Source: Eutreptiella sp. 'Long Island Sound 2002' (Eukaryota > Euglenozoa > Euglenophyceae > Eutreptiales > Eutreptiaceae). Taken from it: a stretch of 64,000 nucleotides of DNA. Each line of letters begins with the position of its first letter. Positions within the stretch are counted from its first letter, which is position 1. Location: positions 57,383,919-57,447,918 of the forward strand of contig OZ038385.1 in assembly GCA_964036045.1 (NCBI GenBank), given 5' to 3'. The notes below the pieces were generated by a model. The model did no database searches and was not told where the DNA came from. It saw only the letters and a program-made list of their open reading frames with translations. This document shows positions 1 to 11,104 of the stretch, piece by piece. Position numbers and translations under genes: made by a program.

Positions 1-24
1 ATACATGTGGCGAAATGGGCTAAA

Positions 25-275
25 CCGGGTCAAAATGGGCTCCAAACGGGCACAATTATCCCGTTTGAGCACCCCAAATGGTCCAAGATCACCTTTGGAA
101 AAACACATTTTTGACTCATTTTTGGCCAGTTTTTGTTCACAAAGTGGCCCATTTTCAAGGCTTTTTGGGACCTTAGAAGCGCCAAAATGGCTCAAATCGC
201 GCTCGAAATGGGCTCAATTCACTTGTTTGTGCACCCCAAATGGTCCACAATCACATTTGGAAAAACCTGTTTTCT
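25..275. repeat. Two diverged copies of a ~162-bp tandem unit
   Basis: The stretch CACCCCAAATGGTCCA occurs near 70 and again near 232, each followed by ATCAC and TTTGGAAAAAC, so the unit length is about 162 bp. Phrases such as AATGGGCTC recur in the same order in both copies. A weaker relative with GCCCGTTTTGAGCCCGT lies near 1290-1370. Open frames across this block simply read through the repeat and are not convincing as genes. Confidence 0.55.
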
Positions 276-510
276 CCACCACTGGTGTCAAGCATGTCTT
301 GCCCACCCGTCCCCACTGCCTGCTTGCGCCATCCGTCTCCAGCAGCCGACCCCACCACCTATCGCATCCACCCGTCTCCATGATGCATCTCGACAATTCG
401 CCTCCACCACCACTGCAAGGGGCATGTTGGTTGGTCTTGTGTGGATGCTCAGTGGTTAGGGTGAGGCTGCCCCATGCAATGCTTGGAGACTAGGTCACCG
501 TTGGTTGGCT

Positions 511-511
511 G

Positions 512-540
<29 letters not shown>
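511..540. repeat. (CA)n microsatellite
   Basis: An uninterrupted run of CA dinucleotides is followed by a CG/CA-alternating tail. The rest of 541-1430 shows no gene that I can support. It holds AAC/CAAG-rich simple sequence near 590-640 and a poly-A/T tract near 1255-1270. Confidence 0.9.
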
Positions 541-547
<7 letters not shown>

Positions 548-1429
548 GCGCATATTACTACATCCCTTTCCCCGTAAATCTAGCCAACAAGCAACAACGA
601 TAACAAGCAACAAGCAACAAACAACAAGCAACAAGCACTTCTCCTTTCCATTTTGGCTATTGCTTTGTCTCATCGCTCTAGGCTCTACTCTACTCTAGCC
701 GTCTCCCACATTGACACATGCCTTTCCCAAATCCAAAGTTTGAGCCTCCAACTCACCGATGGCGCCCTTGGGCGTAGCCGCCAAATCGGGAGGTGCCCTC
801 CCAAAGCTACGTATTTCCTGCCCTAAAACAACCTTTTTTGTCCCAAAACAGCACCGCAACCCATTCAAAACGGCCAATCGAAGGTAAACTGTTGCTACAA
901 TCCACGTGCGCCTTGACTTCCTTGTGACAAAGAGACCTTTGTTGCCCTGTAACTCCACAATATGCCCAAGAAACAACTCAAAAGTGGCTAAAAATGGCAA
1001 ATGACAAAATGCACACTTTGTGTCCACAAGCCCCACAACCAAAAATAGGTCATATCTTGGGCTACGTGGCTCAAACCCAAAATCCGAGGGCACCTAGTCC
1101 ACCCGCAACCCCCCACTTTTTGTGGTTTCCAAGCCTCGGAATTGCCCAACGAGACGCCTAGACCCTCGCAACGGTGGTCATTTGGTGGACTCAGAGGGCA
1201 GCCCGGGCCGCGCACGGTGGGGGCCAACGGTGGGTCCACCAGGGTCCCCGGGGCAAAAAAAAAGATTTTTTCCAAAGTTGTTCCCAGACCACTTGGGATG
1301 CTCAAACAACTGTTTTTAGCCCGTTTTGAGCCCGTGGTGATGCGTTTTGGCCCGTGGAAAATCCCAAAATGCCTTTAAAAATGGGGAACTGGTTTTGGGG
1401 GCAAGGATGGGTCAAAAATGGGTCAAAAG

Positions 1430-2580
1430 GTTGTTGTGAAGACAGATGGCCGAGACTAGTGGCAAATACGGGTGGTGTTGACGGTTGCTAGAGGCAGTTG
1501 GTGAAGGCGGGTGGTGGGGATGGGCGGTGCAGACAGGTGGCAGAGGCAGGGTGTGGAGATGGGTGGTAAAGACTAGGGGTGGAGACAGGTGGAGGAGACG
1601 GTTGGTGGTCACGACACGTCTCCGCAAGCCGCCTCTGGCAACTGTCATCACCACCAGTCTCTACCCCTCGTGTCCAGCCCCCGTCTCCACAACCTGCCCC
1701 AACATCCGCATTCGTCTTGTCAACCGTCTCAACAATCTGTCTTCACAACATGTCTCCACGAGCCGTCATTAGCACATGCCTTCACCACGCATCTTCACCA
1801 CCGGCCTCCACCACCCATCTTCACCAACCGAGTCTACCATTGACCTGCACCACCCGCGTCCACCTCCTACCTCACAGCCGTCTTCTCCAACAACCGTCTC
1901 CGCCACCCATCGTCACTACCAGCACCTGTCTAAGCACCCGCATCTGCTACCCGTCCTCGAAAATCAGAATCAACCATTAACTTCAAGACCCGTCTTCATT
2001 GGTAGAGACGGGTGGTTGAAACAGGTTGTAGACAGATTGTTGAGAACCGAGGCAAATAAAGGTGGCGGAGGCGGGTGGAAAAGGTGTGTGGCGGAGGCGG
2101 CTAGTGGAGACGGCTGGTGGAGACAAGTTGTGAAGTCGGGATGTTGAGACAGGAGGTGAATACGGGTGGCGGAGGCGGGTGGCGGAGGCGGCCGGCACAG
2201 ACGGGTGGTGCAAATCATTGGTAGAGATGGTCGGTGCAAACGGGTACATTTCGTGAAGACTGATTGGTGAGACATGTGTCGAAAACGGCTGGTGACGATG
2301 ATGGCCGAAAGGGGTTGTTGAGACGGGAGGCGAATGCAGGTGGCGGAGGCAGTTTTTGGACACGGGTGCTAGAAACAGGCGGTAGAGACAGGGGGCGAAG
2401 ATGGATGTTGGTGACGGGTTGCAGAGCGGTGGTGAAGACTGGTGGTGGAGGCAAGTGGATGAGGCTTGGTGCACACGCGGGGTGAAGACGGGTGCAGAAG
2501 ACGCGTGGCGAAGACAGGTGATGAACATGGATGATGAAGACGGGTGATGAAGACAGGTAGCAGAGACGGGTGGACGGGAA
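1430..2580. repeat. Degenerate ~15-bp minisatellite with strand switches
   Basis: The DNA is built from variants of GGTGGAGACGGGTGG or its complement. From about 1430 to 1612 the G-rich form is on the plus strand. From about 1615 to 1980 the C-rich form (CACCCGTCTCCACC-like) is on the plus strand. From about 1985 to 2580 the G-rich form returns. A further C-rich block lies at about 280-415. Many overlapping open frames exist on both strands because stop codons are rare in the unit; none has protein-like character. Confidence 0.8.
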
Positions 2581-2587
2581 GGGGCTT

Positions 2588-2765
2588 TGCGACCCGAACA
2601 TCCCCGGAACAGCGCCGAACATCCCCATCACATCCCCGGAACAGCGCCGGAACAGCACCGGGCATCCCTGGATCCCCAGAAGAGCGTCGAACCACGGAAC
2701 ATCCCCGGAACATCCCCAAACTTCCCCGGAAGATCCCCGGAACAGCCATGAAACCCTGGACACAC
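2588..2765. repeat. CATCCCCGGAACA minisatellite
   Basis: About a dozen imperfect copies of a 9-13 bp unit centred on ATCCCCGGAACA run head to tail. The array directly follows the GGTGGAGACGG minisatellite. The interval from 2766 to 3495 contains poly-G and poly-C runs (around 3290, 3371 and 3437) and no gene that I can defend. Confidence 0.8.
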
Positions 2766-3495
2766 CTCCAATACCCACACGGCCTTGGTTCGCAGGGTTA
2801 GGAGGCTCTTCATGTCTGTGGGCCAGCTGCGGTCAAAAAATACAACAGCAGTGGCATTCCCACGGATCCGCCCCCTTTGCTTCAGACGTGCAAGGTGGGC
2901 GAGCACCTGAGATGAACGGGATCGAGAGCAGATGTCGTCGCTTCCATTTGAAACAAACGGCACAAAAAACTGCGGCAGCCAAAGGGCGAGGTACCCCCTC
3001 CCCTCATGTGACAGTCCTTCGCTGGTTTCCTCTCAAGGCCCTAGATAGCCACCCGTTCTTCCCTTCGCAGGTTGCGTCGGATGATTGTCGATCGCTCGGC
3101 TATGAGTGGGGCCCAGTGATTGGTCTGCTGGGGCTATGGTTGATGATGTTGGGATAGTTTTGTTGTGAGTGGGGCCGAGTTGTTGGGTCGCCTATTCTCC
3201 CTCCGCGATTGCCACGGATGGTCGCTGGCATTAGCCGCAAGGGCGTACAATAGAAATGCTTAGAAAGGACTTGGTAGGATGAGCTTGCCCCCCCCCAAAT
3301 AAAAACAGCACTAAGGGTTGCACGAAACAGGGGGGCTATATCGACCCAAAATTGTTCTGTGTCAACGGTTCCACAAGGTGGGGAGGGGGGGGGTCCTCAA
3401 TTGCTATGTGCTGTGCAAACCGTTCCATCGAAGGGGGGGGGGGGGGCTCGGATCCGGAATTTCACGGAATGGAACAAAACGACGTGCCTAACACC

Positions 3496-5404
3496 CTATG
3501 AGGCACTTACCGGTACACAAGTCTGCTGGCCCTTTTGGGCAATTTCGGGTTGCGCTGGCAAGGTGGCCAACGGAGTGGCGGGGGGTCTTCCATCATCCGA
3601 TCCATTGTGGGAGGTTTCACCACCCCGATCCATTGCTAACCATTTTAACTGGTGTTGGCCCCCCATCCATTTGGTCGGTTGGGGACATATGTAATGACAA
3701 ATGGCTTCCGTTCTTTTAGCACCAAGAACTTTTGTCAACTCCTCTTCAACATTGTGTTGATGTTGCGGAGGAACCGATTTCAGCCAAAATTCATAGTGAT
3801 TTGTGGCAACACGGTTCCCTACGCTCTGTGACCATGCATATCACCTTCCTCCGCATGGCCGTACCCCCCCCCCCCCCCTCTTGCACAATGACTAGCGATG
3901 TTTCAACGTTTTACCAGCGGGTGGTGGTTGGACAATGTCCATAGGCAAAAAGGTGGGGGGGGGGGGCTGTGCTCCCCCTTCCCATGCATCTCTGCACGGG
4001 GTATCAAACAAAGAACAACCAACCACACCTCCTCGTTTTTCAAATACGGAGTCTGTTGCCACCACGTGTACACATCTCCATCCGGACACTCCTCCTGATA
4101 CTTGTGGCACACTACGGAAAAATTGTTGAGCTTTAATGTCGATGACCTGTGAAAAAGCCGGCCGGGATGGGCGTGAAAGGAACGAGCGGCCATAGGGCTA
4201 CCTGTCAGCCCATGGGCAGTGACACCAACCTTTGCCATTGCTAAGACGATGTGACAAAAGTACAGCACCGTAGCATACGCATCCCTCCGCCTGACGCCCC
4301 CCAAATTTTTCAAAGAGAAATGTTTCGAAGACCGCATCTGCGTGTTGGGGAAACAAAATAGATGCTAGTTCACTGCACAGCAAGGCAAACCCCTACCCTG
4401 CCCTACCCTGCATGAGACCACACTAGATTTGATTGTAATGCGCAATGTCCCACCGAGTCATCCACTTTACCCCATGGCCCTACCTTTGGCCTGCCATGCA
4501 CCCCCTTGCCGTGCATTCCCCTTCAGAAAGAGTGCACACTGAACCCCTCCCCGAGCTTGTGTCAATAGTCTGATCAGAATGCCACTGAGTGCAGCAGGCA
4601 GCGCACATGCCTTAGAACCCAAGGACCTCCAAGCACTTTTCTTTGGTGACGCATGTGCATGAGGGATTGTTGACACGTCGAGTACGGAGAATACGGACAT
4701 GAGCCAAGCCCATCAACGCACACGACCCCGAAGCAACAACTTTGCAAACCAAACCTTTTCCACAGATAGTTGCAATACTTCTTGTCGGCTTCCACGGCCG
4801 TCAAGGAGCGCGCCACTTGGGCGTAGCAAGCAGCACTATCTCCAGTCCTAGTGCCTAGTGATGCAAGCAAAGGCCAATAGTAGTGTTCATCAAACACGTA
4901 CAATAGACGATTCGGTGTGAGCAATGAACAAGAGCAAAGGCCCAACGGATGGCTTGCAACCAAGCTTGCCGTGTTTTGATGAACCTCATTCCTCTTAAGG
5001 CACAACCTAGAACCCACAATGCAACAAGAAGATGGAGCTCGAAAGCCGCACTAACCACAATACCAAAGATCCATATTTTCGGAACAAGAAAGATGCCAAC
5101 CTGCCAGCCATATCACAGCAAAAACGACACGTAAACCTCTCTCCTTACGATTATAATTTTGGACTTCGTATATCCCCTTTCCTACCCCCTTTTGGTGCGT
5201 ACCTATCTCCACTATGTCTTTGCCCCGAAAATGGGGAATGACGGCCGTGTGCACAGCTTGAGGAGAGCGAACAGGGGGGAAGTCCAAGGGCCGCACAAGC
5301 GTTTTGCAATCAACGCTCCTATTCCCCATTCGAGAATCCTCTTGGGATATGTCAGTTTGGACACCAACGGCCATGGCCATTATGTAAAGTAGGAAGAAGC
5401 CCAT
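3496..5404 (-). CDS. SAM-dependent methyltransferase-like protein, spliced (3' end uncertain)
   Basis: Three minus-strand exons join in frame: 5404-5203, 4854-4755 and 4146-4029, with introns GTACGC...TAG, GTTTGG...CAG and GTGTGG at the last donor. The first junction restores GKDIVEIGTRTGDSAACY, a class I methyltransferase motif I (E-x-G-x-R-x-G), followed by AVEADKKYC, the acidic end of strand beta-2 that normally binds the SAM ribose. Exon 3 carries the sequence DVYTWWQQ. I recall similar proteins as uncharacterised methyltransferase-like families in protists, but I cannot check this. The chosen start gives a hydrophobic N-terminus (GFFLLYIMAMAVGV), so a secreted or membrane-anchored enzyme is possible. 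A fourth, tentative exon runs from 3825 to a stop at 3496 in matching phase. Substrate unknown. Exons 1-3 are well supported; the start and the last exon are not. Confidence 0.6.
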
Positions 5405-6716
5405 TAGGGCATTGTGGCCTTGTGAAAGTGTCGATTGTGCGAGACCAAAACTTGCTCGCAGCGAACTTCCGTTAACATATCTTGCATCAAGACTAAGGGC
5501 ACAGCGAATGCAAGAAAATCGCTCATAAGGGCAACCACGCACTGAATGCGACACCACGAACCATAGGAAGCTGGCAACTCTCGACAAGCTGAAATGGACA
5601 CATAGCGATCAACAAATGAACGAAACACAAAGGTTGCGAGACACTACACGTTGCAGTTGCGTTTGGTGATCTTGATACCATGGTTTCTGTTCTTGCAAGG
5701 CCCGCATAGCACAAGCTTGTCAATGGCAAGCTGGAAGGCACCCCGCACCAGATTTGGCGTAGGGCGGTGCCTTTGCTTCAAACATATGGGGAGGGAGAAG
5801 GAAAAGGAAAAGCGGGGAGTTCACACTCACACACGCTACACATTGCAAGGGGGATAGATCCCATGGACCACATTAGATCTAACAAGTGTTGTTGGCCCAT
5901 TCTATTACATAATCGTTCGGAGCTAACGATTATCGTCCCCAAATCACAGCCTATGGGAGCGAAGCGAACCGGTGGCGTCAGGCAACGCCCAGGTCAAAAA
6001 GTAGGGCATTTAGTACAAACAACTAAAGGCACATTGAGCAAGCAATAAAGAGCCAAGAAAGAATGCTCACCAATGCATAAGAGACCAATGGGACAGTAAG
6101 AAAGCGGAGTACCGGACCCTCTGTGCCCTGCCCTATATCCCTGTGTACTCGTCCCCGCCTTTCATCTTTCTTCTCATTTGGCCGCCACATTCTCATACCA
6201 TGCACCACACACTCCGTCATACACACCAGTCACTGATAGGCTCTACCTTCGAAGATCCAGTGTAGCATGCAGTTCCAGCGGCGCGCGCTGTCATGAACCC
6301 AGCCTCCAAGCCCAGACCGTGTGTGGTGACCACTTTCAACACAACTTGAGAATTTCGACCTCCGCACCCCCCTAACTTCTCAGTCACCTGGAGCCAGCCC
6401 CCCCCAGAAGTGGACGAAGCCTGGCGTAAATTGGATGGTCCGGTGTGCCCTCCCCTTGTTTCGAAAACCCACGGGGCCTTCGGTGCTCAAAGATGGACTC
6501 ACGAGGGGTGGCCAGGCGGTGGTCCTGTGCGTTTTCGGCCCGATATGACGTAGAACCAACCCTCTACTTTCGGGTCCTTCAGAGTACAAAAACGCACGTA
6601 AATTGAGCAGCGGGCACGAACTTTCATGTACTCCCTTCGTCCCTTGGAGCCCCAAGAAAAGCCAAAAATCATGCAACATGTTGACTCCCATACCCAATAG
6701 CTCCCAAACAAAGTCT

Positions 6717-7190
6717 TCAGTCCAACCATTGCTCAAATTGGGACACAAGTTGCTCCTTATTGCCCCCAATCCGGAGCAACTCATCCAGTTCCGGACACTG
6801 TACCTTGAGCTTCCGAGTGGCTTGTTTTAGGACCTCCACCGGAGGTTAGAGACCTCCCCACCCACCAAACCTCGGTCCTTTAGCCTTTGGAGCACATTCT
6901 CAAACCTTGTGAGGGCGGCACCCTTTGCCTCTCTTTCATTTGCCTCTACCAACAAAGCCTCATACCGCGCAATACAATAGGACTTGTATGTGCCCGTTGT
7001 GCCATCGAGCCGCGCGCGGGCAACAGGCATTGCCTCCCTTATCTCTTCGGGATTATTAATTATGGCTTCACGGAATGCACTTCGCTTTGCCACAATCAAG
7101 GCTGCAATAATGTCTTTCAAAGACCATGGGCATGTATCGAAGTATATAGAGTATATGCAATCAATGTCGTCGATGCGTCGAAATTAAAAG
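6717..7190 (-). CDS. Small protein with SAP-like C-terminus, interrupted by 20 bases
   Basis: The minus-strand frame from about 7190 down to 6854 is lysine/glutamate-rich and protein-like (for example PEEIREAMPVARARLDGT). It then hits a stop, but skipping 6853-6834 (20 nt, GT...AG, containing CTAAC) continues the frame to a TGA at 6717-6719. The continuation contains LDELLRIGGNKEQLVSQF, which resembles the SAP motif, a short helix-turn-helix that binds AT-rich DNA or chromatin. The 5' end is undefined: the frame is closed by a stop just upstream of 7190, so an upstream exon or a non-AUG-proximal start is likely. I do not recognise the N-terminal part. Its neighbour RPB9 is on the opposite strand. 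Confidence 0.45.
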
Positions 7191-7478
7191 AGCACCACAG
7201 GTCAATACATACAATGACACCAGAACAACAGAACGACAAGATTCGACACTTCTTTGGGTCAGGAAAAACCACGAACCGTACCGATGAAGCGACCGGTACA
7301 GAAATTATATCAGTAGATCCGCATCATCGTGAATAATTGATTCACATTCTAAAACTGAACCATCGGCGCTCGACAAAAAATTTCTTTCTCGAAAACCTCA
7401 AAATTATTATTCGGTTACAGGGGCCTGCCGGCAGTTGGCTCCAGCTGACTTCTCAGATAGGGAATAGGTGCCTCCCGA

Positions 7479-7731
7479 GTTCACTGTGGTAGGGGATTAT
7501 CCATGGTAGGAAAGTACTTCGAAGTGCCGCAGAACAGTGTGCGCTAGCTGGGTGGCGGCGAGTTAACCCTCCTTGAATCAGGCTGCTTTTTAGGATCTGC
7601 AGACAATATTCATTGTGACAGGGTTGGCGAGTTATGGTCAGTAACCCTAACCCTATTCCCTCTGATAATGGGGTGAATCCTAGGCAGTCACGCGGTGAAG
7701 TACTTCGAAGTACTTCCCTACCACAGTGAAC
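7479..7731. mobile_element. Foldback / MITE-like element of ~250 bp
   Basis: The left end at 7480-7494 (TTCACTGTGGTAGGG) is repeated inverted at 7716-7730. Both arms continue with AAGTACTTCGAAGT, the left arm after a 15-base insertion. The interior holds two telomere-like CCCTAA units. I see no clear target-site duplication and no coding capacity, so mobility is inferred only from the inverted arms. Confidence 0.5.
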
Positions 7732-7825
7732 GGCTTGCTCCCCCTCGGTGCCCCCCGCTAACCGGCGTAACAATCGCCTGCGCAACCTTAAGTCGCCTGC
7801 GCTCGAGTTTGCTATTCTTATCTGG

Positions 7826-8312
7826 TCAGACTGGTCTCGCTTTTCGTTTTGCCGTCCTCTGATTGTTCCCACTTTCAAACTTACAGATTTGAACCTGTAG
7901 CTTTTTATTTTCCATGCGAATGATGTGGCCGTAGAATTCGTCAACTTTCGCAGGCGTAATCAGTGAAGAGGCAGCAAAGTATGTCGGGTGCTTTCCATGA
8001 CTACAACAGGAACGAATGTGTAGCGTGTGAAACAAGATTAAATCCGATAAACCGTGAAGCACCGTGAACCGTGACTCTTGAAGTACCGAGTTGCCAAAGG
8101 TGGTGTCAAAAGCGAGGCGCCGGCTTGTCTTGGTGCCTCGTCCATTTTTGCATCCGTGACTCAATGAGGAACCTCGTGCAACCGCCTATTCGCATCTCTT
8201 GTAGATACAACGTGTGATTTGTCGTGCACGGGCTTGAACGAAATTCAGCATGACGACGCGCTTCTGCAAAGAATGGTACGTGGTCGTGAAACGTGGAGCT
8301 TTGTTGATGCAC
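7826..8312 (-). CDS. Possible exons of an unrecognised minus-strand gene
   Basis: Two overlapping minus-strand frames look somewhat protein-like. One, 8312-8106, begins with ATG and includes YLQEMRIGGCTR before a possible donor GTTCCT. The other, around 7950-7880, reads KVDEFYGHIIRMENKKLQ before a possible donor GTTCAA and after a possible acceptor GCGAAAG. I could not build a convincing splice between them and recognise no family. Confidence 0.2.
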
Positions 8313-9173
8313 ATGCGTGAATTGGGAGCGCGGTTTTTTTAGGTTTTCTCGTTTGGTGCTACTTAACGAAGCACAACTTGCACATGTGCTAGAATTCGAA
8401 ACTGACCAAAGGATCCCTCACTCCCTCCAAATGCTTTGGGTGGTGGCATGGTGGTGGTCGTATATGGGCCTGCTCAATTTCTTTTCTTGAAGGAGATCTC
8501 CTTCGTGATTTTGTTACTTTCGGGGCCTGACTCATGGGAGGCTTGCATACGGAATAAGATGGAGTTGAGAAGGGTGGTGATGAGAGGGAAACTTGGGAAG
8601 GAGGGGTATGGCACAAATGCATGGGACAAAGGGGCAGGACACCGCAAATGGCAAAATAAACAACCAAATGCATCATCCATGGCTATGTAGCTATTTGTGG
8701 ACATGTGCACGACGTGACGCATCCCTTTGGTGGCCTTGCATGACTTTGATGTTGATGATTGGCGTGAATCGACTTCGGATCTGCATTGAGCCAATTTTTT
8801 TTTGTGTACCCTCGCTCAAAAGGGTGACATTCAAAGGCGGCAACCGCTACCCGAGGTCGACTAGCATTAATCTATGCCGATTGCTACCAGCCGGTTGCTA
8901 CCCGAAGCAACGTGCTTCATTAAAACCGTCCATTCAATTGGCAAACCATTGTTTTGAAGTTGGCCTCTACACGTGTCACCCCCAAACGGCCACAGAAGAA
9001 GACCCATGTACCTCCTCAAAGTCCACCGAGCATAGCACTATCACAACGATGCCCCAGCGATACCCTCGCCGCAATATCAAGACGTAGTATTGGGGCCTAC
9101 CTAGTGTGGAAGGGAACACATTACGCACAACACGCACAACACAATGCGGTGTGCATTTGTGGAGTGGAAAAGG

Positions 9174-11104
9174 ATGTTTAGAGTTTGTGGTGAGTGCATG
9201 GTGCACCGCGTATGTACACTATACATCGCGTGGTGCGAATAGTGCATAGCGTCATGCGCACCCCCTTTGCACCGGAAATGCAAGTTACACATTGTGCATG
9301 GTGTGCATTGCATCACGCTTTGCACATTGCATCGTGCATTGTGCACTATGTCTACGGAATCTACGTAGGTAGGTTGCAAAGTGAGTCAAAAATCGATCGA
9401 AAGTGGTTTTACAGCAACGGTGAGCGAATAGGATTGCCCAAATTTTCGGCCATGACTACTCCCCGTTGGCCTTTTGGTGTGCTTGCAAAGTTGCGAAAGC
9501 GTTGAAAATGGCTGTTCTTGGCTCACAAAGAATGAGGAATGAGGCAGTCCGTAATTTCCCCTTCCCATCCCTCCAAATCAGCAACAACATGTTGTACCCG
9601 AAGGAGGACAAGAAACAAAAGAAGCTATTGTTCGTATGCCAGCAGTGCGACCACACAGAGGCCGCTTCGGTGAATGTTGTCTACCGGAACGAGTTGAAGA
9701 AGGCCACTTCGTATGTCTTTGGTGTTATTGGGGTAGCCGTCGCACGTAAGTTTCTTTGGCGTCACGATGGGTTCTTAGGGGTGGTGGTGGATGGAAGTAT
9801 TGTTGGGGTACGATGGTGTCCAACTCTCGACCTTGCGCATTATGTAATCGGATGGGAATACTCGGCCTCAAATCGACACCGCCCTTCGCAAAGTCGACGA
9901 TGAGGGTATCTGTCCCATCGCTGAGCCATGAAAATAGCACGATCTTCGATCAACAAGTAGTGCAATAAGCCAAAACGCTTGAACCGGGGGTAGATTCCCG
10001 ATTTGACGTCATGTGGAAAAGTTTGAAGAGTCTTCACCAGTATTGTGATGTATGAATATATGGAAGCATGTAATGTTGTCGAGAGACTGCGACGCCATTT
10101 CTATCAAAGAATGGAAAATAGAATTGGTCTCATTTGGACCTACGAACGCCACGAAGGATGACGAGGTGTGATCCCAAGGGATTGCGACACACTCACGAAA
10201 AGAAAACAACGAGCGGCGGCGATATGACCCAAAACATGCATGCCTTGCCGCTCCCTCGAAGGCAAAGGTGCAGTGTGGCTAGAGCTAGACGCCCAATTAC
10301 CTGTTCACCGTCCACCGCAGATTGCTATTTGCATTTTACGACCGATTTGACAGGCGGTTTTCTCCTCGCGAGCTCGTTTCCTTTCGGCGTTTCTTTTTTT
10401 GTCGTCCACAAGTCATCCCATTGCCTCGTACTTATAGTGAGAACATCATGAAGGATGTGTTGGAGACTTATGTAGAAGACCCAACTTTGCCGCGCACTCG
10501 CACTGCGACTTGCCCAAAATGTGCATTTAATGGTGTGCCTCGTTTCGTTAGCCAAGTCGCACGTTTGGCGCCCGTGGCTGTTGGGCGTTTCCGCCGCGGC
10601 ATGCCACATAGAGCGAAGGCCCCGCCGGGGTGGCTAGGTCTAACCGTTTCAAAAAGGGGCAAGCGGCAGGGTTTTGTAGCTACAATGGCGAACTCTTTTT
10701 GGGGTTTGGCTCCAATACGGCAGGGGATAGCAGCTACATGAAACCTCTTTCTTTTGAAGACCTCAAGATGGCGGGGCTTATGTCCTCCGCTTCCCATGCT
10801 TGGCTAGTTCAGCACGGGGCTCCAAAGAGCCCAAATTGAGAGTCGACATTATCGGGGGAAGGAGGGCAAAAACTAGACACGTGCCATTGAAGGGCCCGGC
10901 AGTTTGGGGCCCATAGAGCCGAGGCAGTGTGCCGCCCACCCTCTCGAATACATTCCACCGGTTGACTCGTGGGTCCCGTGTCTTGCAGAGGCCACCTTCT
11001 TCCAGAATCCGCTCGGCAGTGGCGACGGCATGAGCTTGTTCTTCGTCTGTCTAAATCCGGAGTGCAAGGCGTCATGGAAGGAGGGGGGCAAGCAGAAGGC
11101 GTAG
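9174..11104 (+). CDS. RPB9: DNA-directed RNA polymerase II subunit RPB9
   Basis: Four exons: 9174-9197, 9583-9710, 10438-10532 and 10989-11104 (363 nt, 120 residues; yeast and human RPB9 are about 122-125). The protein has the two RPB9 zinc ribbons: N-terminal CGEC with NNMLYPKED and CQQC, and C-terminal CPKC with EATFFQ, MSLFFVC and NPEC. Between them lies the linker motif DPTLPRT that is diagnostic for RPB9. The subunit sits on the Pol II jaw, and helps start-site choice, proofreading and TFIIS action. Introns 2 (GTATGT...TATAG, phase 2) and 3 (GTGTGC...GCAG, phase 1) are canonical and restore conserved residues. Intron 1 does not have GT-AG ends at the position required by the CxxC motif. 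Upstream context shows no obvious promoter element. Confidence 0.9.
9198..9582 (+). other. RPB9 intron 1 with non-canonical ends
   Basis: Exon 1 must end at GAGTGC and exon 2 must start at AACAACATG to give CGECNNMLYP. Sliding within the shared GC allows AT...GC, CA...AG or GC...CA boundaries, none of them GT...AG. The first 170 bases are full of short GTGCAT/ATGCAC words and palindromes (for example CGCGTATGTACACTATACATCGCG split by a few mismatches). Strong GT donors next to the junction give the wrong phase or lose the second cysteine. Confidence 0.55.
10660..10740. repeat. Copy of the GGGTTATGTAGCCAC module in RPB9 intron 3
   Basis: The sequence GCGGCAGGGTTTTGTAGCTAC, followed by GGGTTTGGCTCCAATA, matches in order the left module of the dispersed elements near 23205 and 29437 and the unit of the tandem array at 33306-33978. 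It lies wholly inside RPB9 intron 3. Confidence 0.45.

Noticed and set aside
6887-7336. 149-codon plus-strand frame with His-rich C-terminus
   Set aside because: It is antisense to the better supported minus-strand SAP-like gene, and the His spacing does not make a zinc finger.
7640-7665. Telomeric repeat CCCTAA
   Set aside because: Only two units, inside a foldback element and not at a chromosome end.
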